Positions 32,971 through 41,566 of a stretch of 53,332 nucleotides of DNA are shown piece by piece; the first letter of the stretch is position 1, and each line of letters starts with the position of its first letter. The stretch covers positions 1-53,332 of the forward strand of contig JAJFTV010000091.1 of NCBI GenBank assembly GCA_021372725.1. Direction: 5' to 3'. The stretch is from Chloroflexota bacterium. Lineage in GTDB: Bacteria > Chloroflexota > Anaerolineae > Anaerolineales > Anaerolineaceae. The notes beneath the pieces are model-generated. The model did no database searches and was not told the origin of the DNA. It saw nothing but the letters and a program-made list of their open reading frames with translations. The position numbers and the translations under genes were made by a program.

Positions 32971-34428
32971 ATGAATGAAGAAAAGATTCATTCGGAAATT
33001 TCTCACCTTCTCAAGAATTACCTTAACTCAAGCGGTGCGCCCGGCGCTGCACTTGCGGTTATGTGGCAGGGGAAAATCATCTGCTCCATGTCAGAAGGTG
33101 CAGCCTCGCTGGAGAAATCAATCCCCATGACCACGGCGACATTGTTTGGCGCTGGCTCAATCTCGAAAACATTTACAGCCCTTGCGTTTCTCCTGTTGGA
33201 GCGCGAGGGTTTTTTGTCGCTTGACGATCCGGTCAGTAAATATCTGCCTGATGTCGACCAGGCTGTGGTTTTTATCGGCGAGACTGTCCCAAAAGAAAAG
33301 AGTCCTCTGTTATTGCGCCACCTTCTTTCACACAGCTCGGGTATTCCCGAATTGGGACTGGTGGTGTCCCAGTTCTTCAGGTTATGTGGTGTGAACACTC
33401 AAGGCCCGTATGACTTGAATGACAACAAGGGGTTGCTGCCTGGCGCGAGCGAGGCTGCCAAACAGCGTTATCTCCAGCCGGGAGAAAAATTCCTTTACTC
33501 AAATGAAAATTATGTCCTCCTTGCACACATAGCGGAATTGGTCACCGGCCAACCGTTTGCAGAAATTATCAAAACCAAAATCCTCATGCCGTTGGGAATG
33601 ACTCATTCATCCATAGGATATATGGAATCGGATCCGAGAAATGCTGTGATTACCGGTTATGTTCCAGCATTAAATCCTCCCTTGCCGGTTCCCTTGCAAA
33701 TACCGGTTGCCAGTTATGGGCCGGGAGGGTTGGTTACCACCATCGATGACCTGTCAAAATACCTGGGTTTTCTCCTTGGCAGCCGACAACTGGCAGGGGA
33801 AGGGATAAGCACTTATTCCAAAAAATTATGGAAAAAAGTGATTCCAAGAAATGGATCAACCGGTCAATTCTATGGTTTAGGTTGGTACATTCAGGAAAAT
33901 GATTTCTCCGGGCCATTCATTTATCATGGCGGTGACATCCTTTTCAGCGGCGGTATCTGCGCCGTGCTACCCGAGTATGGGCTTGGCATTGTTATTGGGC
34001 AAAATGCCGGCAGCACACCCATTCTGGTCGATTTTACGCGTGATGTATTCCACCTGATATTAGGCGAGGAAGGGCTCGAAAATAGAGTCTCGCCACCACA
34101 AAGTGAGATGTTCTCCATGAATGAATTGAGCGGTGTTTATACAACTTATGCGGATGTTTACACCGTGGAAGTTTATTTCAGGCACGGGATCTTAATTCTG
34201 AGGGTCAACATACCAGGGTCTGAGTCTGTCAGCGAACTTCCCTTTGCAGCCTCAAGCCTTTCAGATTCCAGGGCGGAATTCATTGCTGCTGATTTTCCAA
34301 TACCGCCTCGACGTGCGAGCTGTGTATTCATCCGTTCAGAAAGCGGAGAAGAAATCTGGCTGCAATATGGGGATTATCTGTTTCGAAAAAATGTAAGTCC
34401 GGAAAACCAGCCTTCAGTCAACCCATAA
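32971..34428 (+). CDS. Class C-type serine hydrolase, cassette copy 1
   Basis: A 485-residue PF00144-family enzyme. S63-I-S-K66 is the nucleophile/general base motif; YSN lies in KFLYSNENYVLLAH (about 175). The third motif is YHGGD, with HGG replacing KTG. A C-terminal beta domain follows from about residue 390. ATG 32971 is chosen because GAGGTAA lies 9 nt upstream. There is no signal peptide, so the protein is predicted to be cytoplasmic, which fits a role on an imported substrate. It is followed 60 nt later by a GPH symporter gene and then by a second hydrolase. Confidence 0.88.
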   Translation: MNEEKIHSEISHLLKNYLNSSGAPGAALAVMWQGKIICSMSEGAASLEKSIPMTTATLFGAGSISKTFTALAFLLLEREGFLSLDDPVSKYLPDVDQAVVFIGETVPKEKSPLLLRHLLSHSSGIPELGLVVSQFFRLCGVNTQGPYDLNDNKGLLPGASEAAKQRYLQPGEKFLYSNENYVLLAHIAELVTGQPFAEIIKTKILMPLGMTHSSIGYMESDPRNAVITGYVPALNPPLPVPLQIPVASYGPGGLVTTIDDLSKYLGFLLGSRQLAGEGISTYSKKLWKKVIPRNGSTGQFYGLGWYIQENDFSGPFIYHGGDILFSGGICAVLPEYGLGIVIGQNAGSTPILVDFTRDVFHLILGEEGLENRVSPPQSEMFSMNELSGVYTTYADVYTVEVYFRHGILILRVNIPGSESVSELPFAASSLSDSRAEFIAADFPIPPRRASCVFIRSESGEEIWLQYGDYLFRKNVSPENQPSVNP

Positions 34429-34488
34429 AACAAGGCTTTACCGTTCCGCGCGGCGGAGCGACAGCAATATATAGAAAAGGAGAATTCG

Positions 34489-35895
34489 ATGATTAGGGTT
34501 AGAACGAACAAAGATATCTGGAGGTACAGCTTTGGGGTAGGCTTTGCGGAATTCTTGTCCGCTCTGGTTACCGCATTGTTGAATTACTACTACGTTCGAA
34601 CAATGGGCTTATCGAATGGGTGGTATTTGGCTGCACAAAGTATCTATGCAATCTACAATGCCCTCAACGACCCACTGGTGGGTTATCTGACCAACAAGAG
34701 ATATGGTTTCAGCAAACGCTTTGGACGCAACTATCCATGGATTATGCTGGGCGGTATCGGGGCATTAATCTTTCTTGTTCTGATATATGACACTCCATTC
34801 AGGTCGCAGATTGGGCTGTTTATCTGGATGCTCCTGACACTTTGCATAACCGATACCTTCTTCTCCATATTTTCTGTAAATCATCAAAGCCTTTCGCCCA
34901 ATATATTCACAGACGCAGACCAGAGAAGGCGGCTTGGTGCCATTTCGACGGTTGTTTCCACCTTTAGTATGCTTCTAGGCTTTATCGTCCCTGAATTTGG
35001 CGACATCTCTTCCCCCACAGGATATACTTTTCCGATGATGATCGGAGCTGTAATCGGGCTGGGTATGCTGCTGATCTTGCGCCCCAGTGTCAAGGAAGAG
35101 CCTGAGCTGACTGAGAAATTATTTGCACAGGCTGACAAGGAGGAAACCCCGGCCGGTTTCTTCGGTGTGTTGAAGGAATCATTCAAACACCGGAATTTCC
35201 TGCTGTTCATCGTTTTATTTTTATGTTTCAACACCCTGACGATTACGGCCATATCTTCTTTGCCGTATTTCCTTGAATTCGTCATGAATATACCGGCAGA
35301 AAATGCCAACTCCGTTAAAACCCTGTTGATCATGGTGGAGTTTGTCGGTGTCTTTATTTCCATTCCGGCCTGGTCGGCTGTGATTAAGAAAAAAGGTATG
35401 AAGATAACAACCGCAACCAGTGCGGTCTTACTCGTCCTGGCAGTCATCCCGATTTTCTTTGTATCATCCATCACAGGCTGCTACGTGGTCTTCTTTTTGA
35501 TCGGTTTGGGTGTGGGAGGATTCTGGGTATGTATTCTGCCGCTTCTCACAGATACAATTGACGAGATCACCGCATCTGTCGGAAGGCATAATGAAGGCGT
35601 CTATTTTGGGATTAAAGTCTTTTTCTCCCGCATTGCCCTGATCATTCAAGCGGTTATTTACTGGGTTGTACGTGGAATAACCGGTTTTACCCCTCAAATC
35701 ATGCAAAGTGCTGAAATTTCCGATACCATGAAGTTTGGAATTCGTTTCGAAATGGTGGGAGCCAGTGCTCTCCTTCTGCTAATATCGACGATCATTTTCG
35801 CTGCCAATTATGATCTTGGACCGGAGAAAATGGCGGTTATTCGTAGTAAGATTGACGCCATGCATGCCATGCCCCTCACCGAGGAGGAAAAATAG
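34489..35895 (+). CDS. GPH-family (MelB-like) cation symporter
   Basis: A 468-residue MFS_2 membrane protein. It has about twelve hydrophobic segments and the GPH signature in the first cytoplasmic loop: NDPLVGYLTNKRYGFSKRFG, ending RNYPWIMLGG. The family exchanges sugars, glycosides or hexuronides with sodium or protons, but some members carry other compounds. Substrate unknown here. ATG 34489 follows AAAAGGAG. The stop overlaps the start of the next hydrolase by 1 nt (TAGTG), so the pair is translationally coupled. Membrane located. Confidence 0.9.
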   Translation: MIRVRTNKDIWRYSFGVGFAEFLSALVTALLNYYYVRTMGLSNGWYLAAQSIYAIYNALNDPLVGYLTNKRYGFSKRFGRNYPWIMLGGIGALIFLVLIYDTPFRSQIGLFIWMLLTLCITDTFFSIFSVNHQSLSPNIFTDADQRRRLGAISTVVSTFSMLLGFIVPEFGDISSPTGYTFPMMIGAVIGLGMLLILRPSVKEEPELTEKLFAQADKEETPAGFFGVLKESFKHRNFLLFIVLFLCFNTLTITAISSLPYFLEFVMNIPAENANSVKTLLIMVEFVGVFISIPAWSAVIKKKGMKITTATSAVLLVLAVIPIFFVSSITGCYVVFFLIGLGVGGFWVCILPLLTDTIDEITASVGRHNEGVYFGIKVFFSRIALIIQAVIYWVVRGITGFTPQIMQSAEISDTMKFGIRFEMVGASALLLLISTIIFAANYDLGPEKMAVIRSKIDAMHAMPLTEEEK

Positions 35896-37334
35896 TGCGG
35901 AAAAATTCCATTCTGGCGGCTTTTGACAAGCTCAGCCCGCTCTTAACCGAAATGTGTGAAAAAGCAGGCATCCCAGGTTTCACGCTTCAGTTGGTTTTTG
36001 AAGATGGCGACCATCGAACCTTGACTGAAGGAACAAAACGGAAAGGGTTCAATGAACCGCCTGATGAAAACACCATCTTCATGATTGGATCCTGCTCAAA
36101 GTCCTTTACCGGAGTATGTGCAGCATTACTGGCGCAGGCCGGGAAACTGGACCTAAATCGTCCAGTTTCCGATTTCCTCCCCTATAAATTGGAAAGAAAT
36201 GGAGAGGAAGTAAAATTGATCCATCTGCTATCGAACAGCTCCGGTCTCCCTAACATGGGGCTGAGCGAGATTGTATCGGGAAAGCACCTTTACGGAAAAA
36301 TTCCCGGCATATACGCTGAAAAATACCCATTCGATGACGGTGGAACCATCGCCACCTTTATGCAGGGTGCAGATGCTGAAATGGTTGGAGCGCCCGGCAA
36401 ACAATTCATCTACTCAAATGAGGGCTTTTCGCTGGCGGCTCATATCCTGGCCCAGGCAAGCGGAAAGGCTTACCCCGATCTGGTCGATGAGCTCATATTT
36501 ACTCCGTTGGGAATGAAGTCAAGTGGATACCGCCCGCAAGATTTTCCGGCTGGAAGCGATTTTTCCTGCGGACATCTGGCAGATGGCCGTCTTGCCGGGG
36601 TCTATTATGAACCGGCGATAGCCGGGGCAGGCGGCGTGCTAAGCTCTGTTGCAGATATGGGAAAATATGTGCAGGCCCTTCTTTGCGAGGGTAACCTGGG
36701 TGGAAAGCGTGTTTTCCCAAGATCGGTGATCCATGAACTGGAAATCGGGCGGATACCGCATCAAACCGCAGCTACTTTGGTTGGTGAGGGCTTTGGCCAG
36801 GAACTTTACAGCCTGGGCCTGATGATTTACCCCGATTTTCTTGGGACAAGGGTGATCACGCATGGCGGCAGCACGGGAAATTTCTCGTCTTCCATTTTTT
36901 ATAACCGGGAGCTTGGTTTTGGGATTGCGGTACTTGCTAACGGCGGTAATGGAGAAGGGATTTTTGCGTTATTTGCCTTCATGGTTGTTGCCCAGGCCTT
37001 GGGTAAAGACCCGTTTTCTGTGTTTTCGACCTTCAAAATGGAAAAGGAATTTCGTTCCCTCGAAGGAATCTACACCAGCCGCGGCGATGCCATCGTTGTC
37101 AAAATCAGCTTTCACCAGGGACAGTTATGGTGGGAATCTCTGGATGGAAATGGCAACAGCCCCCAGGGAACTTACCCACTCAACACAAGTGACCCGACCT
37201 GCCGCCGTTTTGGTTTTGTAAATGGACCGGGCGCAGAATCACAGGTTGAATTTTTTTCAGGTGAAGATGGGCTGATGCGGTTGCACAAGGATCGCAACGT
37301 CCTGGTGCGCGGGAGAGACAGGCATACCGCTTAA
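35895..37334 (+). CDS. Class C-type serine hydrolase, cassette copy 2
   Basis: A 479-residue PF00144-family protein. It has S66-C-S-K69, the YSN motif in IYSNEGFSLAAH and a THGGSTG third motif, with HGG replacing KTG. A C-terminal beta domain of about 100 residues follows. Start is GTG 35895, preceded by GAGGAGG inside the end of the symporter gene and overlapping its stop. No signal peptide is present, so it is likely cytosolic. It is diverged from the cassette's first hydrolase, so the pair is not a recent duplication; different substrates or an obligate pair are possible. Confidence 0.88.
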   Translation: MRKNSILAAFDKLSPLLTEMCEKAGIPGFTLQLVFEDGDHRTLTEGTKRKGFNEPPDENTIFMIGSCSKSFTGVCAALLAQAGKLDLNRPVSDFLPYKLERNGEEVKLIHLLSNSSGLPNMGLSEIVSGKHLYGKIPGIYAEKYPFDDGGTIATFMQGADAEMVGAPGKQFIYSNEGFSLAAHILAQASGKAYPDLVDELIFTPLGMKSSGYRPQDFPAGSDFSCGHLADGRLAGVYYEPAIAGAGGVLSSVADMGKYVQALLCEGNLGGKRVFPRSVIHELEIGRIPHQTAATLVGEGFGQELYSLGLMIYPDFLGTRVITHGGSTGNFSSSIFYNRELGFGIAVLANGGNGEGIFALFAFMVVAQALGKDPFSVFSTFKMEKEFRSLEGIYTSRGDAIVVKISFHQGQLWWESLDGNGNSPQGTYPLNTSDPTCRRFGFVNGPGAESQVEFFSGEDGLMRLHKDRNVLVRGRDRHTA

Positions 37335-37428
37335 ATGCTGTCTGGCGGTTTATTCGAATGGGTTTTCCACTATGTCCTGTCCCATTTTTCAGAGGTGCAT
37401 TACAATTGTCATCAAAAGCGAACCCTGA

Positions 37429-37905
37429 ATGAAACGTATTTTTTCTCCCTGGCGAATGAAATATATCAAAGATGCGGATAAACAGACCGGGTGTATATTT
37501 TGCAGCCTGCCCCGCGATAGTTCTGACCTGGCCAGCCTGATTGTTGAACGCGGAAAGCTGGGTTTTGTAGTTCTAAACCGCTTTCCCTATACCTCAGGCC
37601 ATATCATGGTTGCTCCATACGCCCACCAGGCCACAATCGAGCTTTTGGATGAAAAAACGCAGGCAGAAATGATGTCCCTCATTTCCCATTCGATCCGGGT
37701 ACTTCGCTCTGTATATCGCCCGGATGGGTTCAATGTTGGAGCGAATATAGGCTGTGCAGCCGGTGCCGGCTTTGCCGAACACGTCCATTTTCATATTGTG
37801 CCCCGCTGGGTTGGGGATACCAATTTTATGTCCACCACCGGTGATGTCCGTGTGTTGCCCGAAGATCTGGAAACTACCTGGAAGCGGATCAAGGAAGCCT
37901 GGTAA
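37429..37905 (+). CDS. HIT-family hydrolase (Ap4A phosphorylase-like)
   Basis: A 158-residue histidine-triad protein. The catalytic triad is HVHFHIVPRW (about 118-127). The N-terminus (RIFSPWRMKYI) and CIFC metal-ligand-like pair, plus the C-terminal FMSTTGDVRVLPEDLE, match the branch that includes mycobacterial Ap4A phosphorylase Rv2613c. These act on dinucleoside polyphosphates or nucleoside phosphoramidates. Start ATG 37429 is the only good choice. It is convergent with the following gene, with a shared terminator. It probably forms a single-gene unit. Confidence 0.92.
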   Translation: MKRIFSPWRMKYIKDADKQTGCIFCSLPRDSSDLASLIVERGKLGFVVLNRFPYTSGHIMVAPYAHQATIELLDEKTQAEMMSLISHSIRVLRSVYRPDGFNVGANIGCAAGAGFAEHVHFHIVPRWVGDTNFMSTTGDVRVLPEDLETTWKRIKEAW

Positions 37906-37908
37906 TCG

Positions 37909-37935
37909 GCTTAGGCTTCCTTGGGCAGCCTAAGC
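37909..37935. terminator. Convergent terminator hairpin
   Basis: GCTTAGGCT (37909-37917) pairs perfectly with AGCCTAAGC (37927-37935). The right arm covers the stop codon of the minus-strand gene. The hairpin lies 4 nt after the HIT stop and probably ends both transcripts. Confidence 0.6.
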
Positions 37936-38664
37936 TGATAGGGCGGTTAATTCGTTATCCGCGGCGGTTAAAGAGAGCCGGAAGCCGCATCCGGCAATAT
38001 TGTCGATTCCAAAATCCTCCGGACGGGTAAAACAGCGATAGGCGCAGCGGGCATGGTTCATGGTAAAAAACGAGGAACCCCCGCGCAGGGTTTTGAAGCT
38101 GCCTCCGTATGCCCCGCAGTGATAATCTGAACCGGGGTAAGCCTCGTACCAGTCAGCGGTCCATTCTTCCACGTTGCTGGCCATTTCATAGACACCGTAT
38201 GGGCTGGCTCCAGCGGGGTGGGCATAGACACTGGCTGTCATCGAAAACTCACCACGATCCCACACGAGGGCATTTTCCTCGCAGAATTCATTTCCCCACG
38301 GCCAGCGGCGACCGTCGGTCCCGCGTGCTGCCTTTTCCCATTCGGCTTCGGTGGGCAGACGCTTGCCGGCCCATTCTCCATAGGCACAGGCTTCATACCA
38401 ACTGATGCGGTGCACCGGGTGATCTTCAAAACCAGCCGGAATTTCAAGCCCGCCCCAGTGTCGGGGAGCAAAGGCCCTGGTTTCATCCATATACTTCTTG
38501 TAGTCTTTGTTTGTAACCGGATAACGATCGATATAGTAATCCGGCAAGTATACATTTCGCATGGGCATTTCAGGGGGAAATTCGTTGCTGCCCATGATAA
38601 ATTCCCCGGCCGGGATCAATACCATCGGGCGACCATCTTTGGTGGTGATTTCTTTCGCCAGCAT
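37930..38664 (-). CDS. Formylglycine-generating-enzyme-like (SUMF1) protein
   Basis: A 244-residue protein of the FGE-sulfatase (PF03781) family. It has the family anchors IPAGEFIMGS, VYLPDYYIDRYPVTNKDY, GKRLPTEAEWEKAARG, PWGN, YEMASNVEEWTADWY and a C-terminal GFRLS. The Cys pair of authentic FGEs (C-x4-C in a CHxSYCNRYR context) is absent; here the region reads HARCAYRCFTRP. It is therefore more likely a relative with another role, as in EgtB-like or structural modules. ATG 38664 is chosen because GGAG lies 8 nt upstream. A relic of a second gene of this family lies at 42463-42621. Confidence 0.85.
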   Translation of the reverse strand: MLAKEITTKDGRPMVLIPAGEFIMGSNEFPPEMPMRNVYLPDYYIDRYPVTNKDYKKYMDETRAFAPRHWGGLEIPAGFEDHPVHRISWYEACAYGEWAGKRLPTEAEWEKAARGTDGRRWPWGNEFCEENALVWDRGEFSMTASVYAHPAGASPYGVYEMASNVEEWTADWYEAYPGSDYHCGAYGGSFKTLRGGSSFFTMNHARCAYRCFTRPEDFGIDNIAGCGFRLSLTAADNELTALSA

Positions 38665-38761
38665 TTGCAGATCTCCTCTCAAACTGAATAAAGATAGCGA
38701 TTCTTCTCATCCATCATACAGTATTTTGGCCTGGCAGAACAGGGAAGGAGGTGGCAGCAGG

Positions 38762-39652
38762 ATGCCTCCCGTCTGGAATTATGGTATATTCCTGATTGTG
38801 AAGACTTTCCCACCTTCCTCAAATTCCTCTCAATTGGTCATGCTGGGCAGCGGGACTCCCAATGCCGAACCTGAACGCTCCGGCCCGGCGGTGGCGATTG
38901 TCGTCAACAACCAGCCATATTTGTTTGATTTTGGACCCGGGGTGGTACGCCGCTGCGCTGCCGCCTATCAGGCAGGTATGGAAGGATTGGCTCCCTGGAG
39001 ACTGACACGCGCCTTTGCCACCCATCTACATTCCGACCATACCGCCGGTTTTCCGGATTTGATTCTCACCCCCGGGGTGATCGGGCGCAAGGATTCACTG
39101 GAAATCTATGGCCCGCAAGGAATATCCGCCATGACCGGGCATATCCTGGAAGCATATCGTGAAGATCTGCGCGAGCGCATCGAAGGTCTTGAACCCGTCA
39201 CTCCCAATGCATATATCATCAACGTACATGAAGTCAGACCGGGTCTTTTTTATCAGGATGATAACGTGCAGGTGACTGCCTTTCCCGTCCGGCATGGATC
39301 CTGGACGGCCTATGGTTACAAAGTCAAGACTCCCGGACGCGTCTATGTCATTTCAGGAGATACTGCTCCGGTGGATACCCTGCTCGAGCAGGCATGCGGC
39401 TGTGATGTGCTGGTGCATGAGGTTTATTCGGTGAAAGGTTTCAGCACACGGCCCCCCGAGTGGCAAACCTATCACGCCAATATGCACACCTCCGCCCATG
39501 AACTGGGAGAACTGGCCCAAAAGGCTCAGCCGAAACTGCTGATCCTGTATCACCAGTTATTCTGGGGCAGCAGCGAGGAAGAATTGCTGTCTGAAGTGCG
39601 CTCGCTATTTGACGGCGAAGTAGTCTCTGCAAAAGATCTGGATGTCTTCTAG
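38762..39652 (+). CDS. MBL-fold hydrolase (RNase Z/arylsulfatase-like group)
   Basis: A 296-residue metallo-beta-lactamase-fold enzyme. HLHSDHTAGF provides the HxHxDH metal motif, followed by VISGDTAPVDTLLEQ (Asp ligand) and the later YHAN and LYHQLFWG histidines. The start LVMLGSGTPNAEPERSGPA resembles the ribonuclease Z and AtsA-like branch, which acts on tRNA 3' ends, sulfate esters or cyclic nucleotides. ATG 38762 is preferred, with AGGAGG 11-16 nt upstream; a GTG at 38798 is also possible. The gene is divergent from the FGE-like gene, with 97 nt between starts. Confidence 0.86.
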   Translation: MPPVWNYGIFLIVKTFPPSSNSSQLVMLGSGTPNAEPERSGPAVAIVVNNQPYLFDFGPGVVRRCAAAYQAGMEGLAPWRLTRAFATHLHSDHTAGFPDLILTPGVIGRKDSLEIYGPQGISAMTGHILEAYREDLRERIEGLEPVTPNAYIINVHEVRPGLFYQDDNVQVTAFPVRHGSWTAYGYKVKTPGRVYVISGDTAPVDTLLEQACGCDVLVHEVYSVKGFSTRPPEWQTYHANMHTSAHELGELAQKAQPKLLILYHQLFWGSSEEELLSEVRSLFDGEVVSAKDLDVF

Positions 39653-39754
39653 ATGCGGCTACGGGTTCCGCATCTGCTGCCGGCTGACCCCTGCCATAAC
39701 CATTACGCTGTCGACAGGGTAAGGGGTGAAATCAGGATATTTCGCGGCGGATAC

Positions 39755-39897
39755 TCAACGTTCCCGGAGCCAGAAGGCTTCTTCCGGTGTGGCCGCGGAG
39801 GCGCTGCTGCATAACTCGGCCGCCGAACCTTCTGCCAGCAGATGTCCGTTCCGCATGAAACCCAGGTTTTCCTTTACCCCATGCCGATTGTATGCCA
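39755..39897 (-). pseudogene. Relic: C-terminus of an ABC transporter ATPase
   Basis: About 46 codons on the minus strand, ending in TGA at 39755, read GFMRNGHLLAEGSAAEL, then TPEEAFWLRER. This is the normal end of ABC-2-type exporter ATPases: a (D)R-v-x-F-M-x-x-G-x-L-L-A-E-G stretch followed by S-x-E-E-A-F. The Walker motifs and the rest of the domain are gone, and the fragment begins 9 nt after the nitroreductase stop, so it has no start. I infer deletion of the 5' part. The strip 39653-39905 has no other content. Confidence 0.65.
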
Positions 39898-39905
39898 GAG
39901 GTTAT

Positions 39906-40433
39906 TTATTTTTTGTGTCCGTACCCCTGCCAATGGATGATGGACTCATTGTATTTTGTGCGCGGCTCCTTTTTCTCGGCAGGGTAGCCGATATAAATCA
40001 CCGCCAATGGTGTGACGTGTTCCGGCAGTTTAACGATGTCCTTGACGATGGAGATGGTCTCTTCAATCGGGTGAACACCCAGCCAGACGGTTCCCAGCCC
40101 AAGACCTACGGCTGCAATATGGATATTTTCAGTTGCTGCGCTGCAATCCTGCTCCCAGAACCGGTCACAGCGTTGTGTTTGGCCGACCTGCGGGTTATAG
40201 CACACCACAATGGCCGCCGGTGCATTATAAGGCCCATCTTCCAGGCGGGTATGAAACTGCTCCATGACAGCCGGTTCATCCACGGCCACAAATTCCCACG
40301 GTTGGTTGTTGCATGCTGAGGGAGCAGCCGTGCCGGCCTGCAGGAGCTGGATCAGTTTTTCCCGTTCCACCGGCCTGTCTTCATAACTGCGAATACTGCG
40401 TCGTTTGAAAATTGTTTCAAGAATGTCTGTCAT
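39906..40433 (-). CDS. Nitroreductase-family FMN oxidoreductase
   Basis: A 175-residue NfnB-type protein. The N-terminal RRSIRSYEDRPV (phosphate/FMN-binding arginines), PSACNNQPWEFVAVD (dimer-interface motif) and the C-terminal GLGLGTVWLGVHP and YIGYPAEKK are typical. It uses FMN and NAD(P)H to reduce nitro compounds, quinones or other acceptors. The physiological substrate is unknown. ATG 40433 has GAGAGAAG upstream. It may be co-transcribed with the OCD gene 126 nt upstream. Nearby UbiA and OCD do not clarify its role. Confidence 0.9.
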   Translation of the reverse strand: MTDILETIFKRRSIRSYEDRPVEREKLIQLLQAGTAAPSACNNQPWEFVAVDEPAVMEQFHTRLEDGPYNAPAAIVVCYNPQVGQTQRCDRFWEQDCSAATENIHIAAVGLGLGTVWLGVHPIEETISIVKDIVKLPEHVTPLAVIYIGYPAEKKEPRTKYNESIIHWQGYGHKK

Positions 40434-40559
40434 CGGTCTTCTCTCTTATTTGGATTTCGCAGAATTGTTTTTCCGGATTTGAATGAATTGTAAAAAGGGT
40501 TTTCAGCAAGGCGGGAAAAAATCGTCCGCCAGTATCTGAAATTTTGTACAGGGTATCGT

Positions 40560-41525
40560 TTACAACGGCAGCCACATACCAATCCCTTTTTCGCGGGCCC
40601 GCCGGTATACTTCGGCTCCCACAGCAATATCACACATGGCCAGGCCAAAGTTCATCGCCATAGTACGCTGCCTGGGGTCGGTTCGCCCGGCATGCAGACC
40701 CGCCGCGATTTGTCCCAAATCGCAGACCGGATCGGGAGCATCGCCAAGAAAGCCTTCTGCGCGGGCAGCGGGGATCTGAGCCAGATCATCGGTGATGAAC
40801 AAATCCATCTCCTCCAGCGCTTCCGACTTCCAGTAGCTGTTGTAATCCAACGCGCAGGCAAACGAACCCGGCTGCAGCCAGCCGGCCTCGATCACCGGGT
40901 TGGGATGCTTGAGCATGGGGCCGCTGGTAATCACCAGGTCACTGTTTTCAACGGCTTGCTTTGGCGTATCCACGCCTGTAATCTCCAGGTTCAGGCTGGC
41001 GGACATTTCCTCTACATAATGCTTCTGAACCTCCGGATCGATGTCGTAGGCATAAGCTTTTTCGAGCGGGAACAGCGTGTTGAAGGCTTCCAGATTGGTG
41101 CGCCCTTGCACACCGCAAGCCAGGACACCGGCCGTTTTGCTCCCGGGACGGGCCAGGTATCTGGCAGCCAGGCCGGTGGCTGCTCCGGTGCGGTAGGCGG
41201 TGACCCACGTACAGTCCATCACGCATTGCGGGATGCCGGTTTCAAAATCATTCAGGATCATCAAACCGGAAATGTACGGTAAGCCCTTTTTCTTGTTCCC
41301 GGGGTATCCACTCACCCATTTGATGCCTGCCGATTGCAGGCCGCTGATGCAGGCCGGCATGGCATGCAGAAATGCATCCGGTAGGGGGTGGATGCCGGGT
41401 TTGGGCGGCATCTCCACATTCCCTTTGCCTTTTTCTTTGAAGGCCCTGTCCAGGATCTCGATGATCTCAGACATCCCGAGCGCGGTGGTCTCTACGTCAC
41501 GCCGGGAGAGGTAAAGCAATTCCAT
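40560..41525 (-). CDS. Ornithine cyclodeaminase/mu-crystallin-family protein
   Basis: A 321-residue OCD/mu-crystallin member, an NAD(P)-dependent enzyme fold that handles amino acids or ketimines. It has KWVSGYPGN, the dinucleotide loop GVLACGVQGRTNLEAF (about 127-142), and EVYRRAREKGIG at the end. Members include ornithine cyclodeaminase, lysine cyclodeaminase and dehydroalanine-type reductases. The substrate cannot be chosen from the sequence. The start at 41525 is preferred because AAGGAT lies about 8 nt upstream and the family pattern begins there. An ATG at 41567 would overlap the UbiA stop. Confidence 0.85.
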   Translation of the reverse strand: MELLYLSRRDVETTALGMSEIIEILDRAFKEKGKGNVEMPPKPGIHPLPDAFLHAMPACISGLQSAGIKWVSGYPGNKKKGLPYISGLMILNDFETGIPQCVMDCTWVTAYRTGAATGLAARYLARPGSKTAGVLACGVQGRTNLEAFNTLFPLEKAYAYDIDPEVQKHYVEEMSASLNLEITGVDTPKQAVENSDLVITSGPMLKHPNPVIEAGWLQPGSFACALDYNSYWKSEALEEMDLFITDDLAQIPAARAEGFLGDAPDPVCDLGQIAAGLHAGRTDPRQRTMAMNFGLAMCDIAVGAEVYRRAREKGIGMWLPL

Positions 41526-41566
41526 GGCAGGTATCCTTTTGGAAACGGAGTAAACAGAACCTTGCA

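Noticed and set aside
37930..38664. True formylglycine-generating enzyme
   Set aside because: The active-site cysteine pair is not in the expected context.
40434..40559. A minus-strand stretch resembling the end of a winged-helix regulator (LYKISDTGGRFF)
   Set aside because: Only about 40 codons, no start, no clear family signature; it could be chance and was not counted as a relic.
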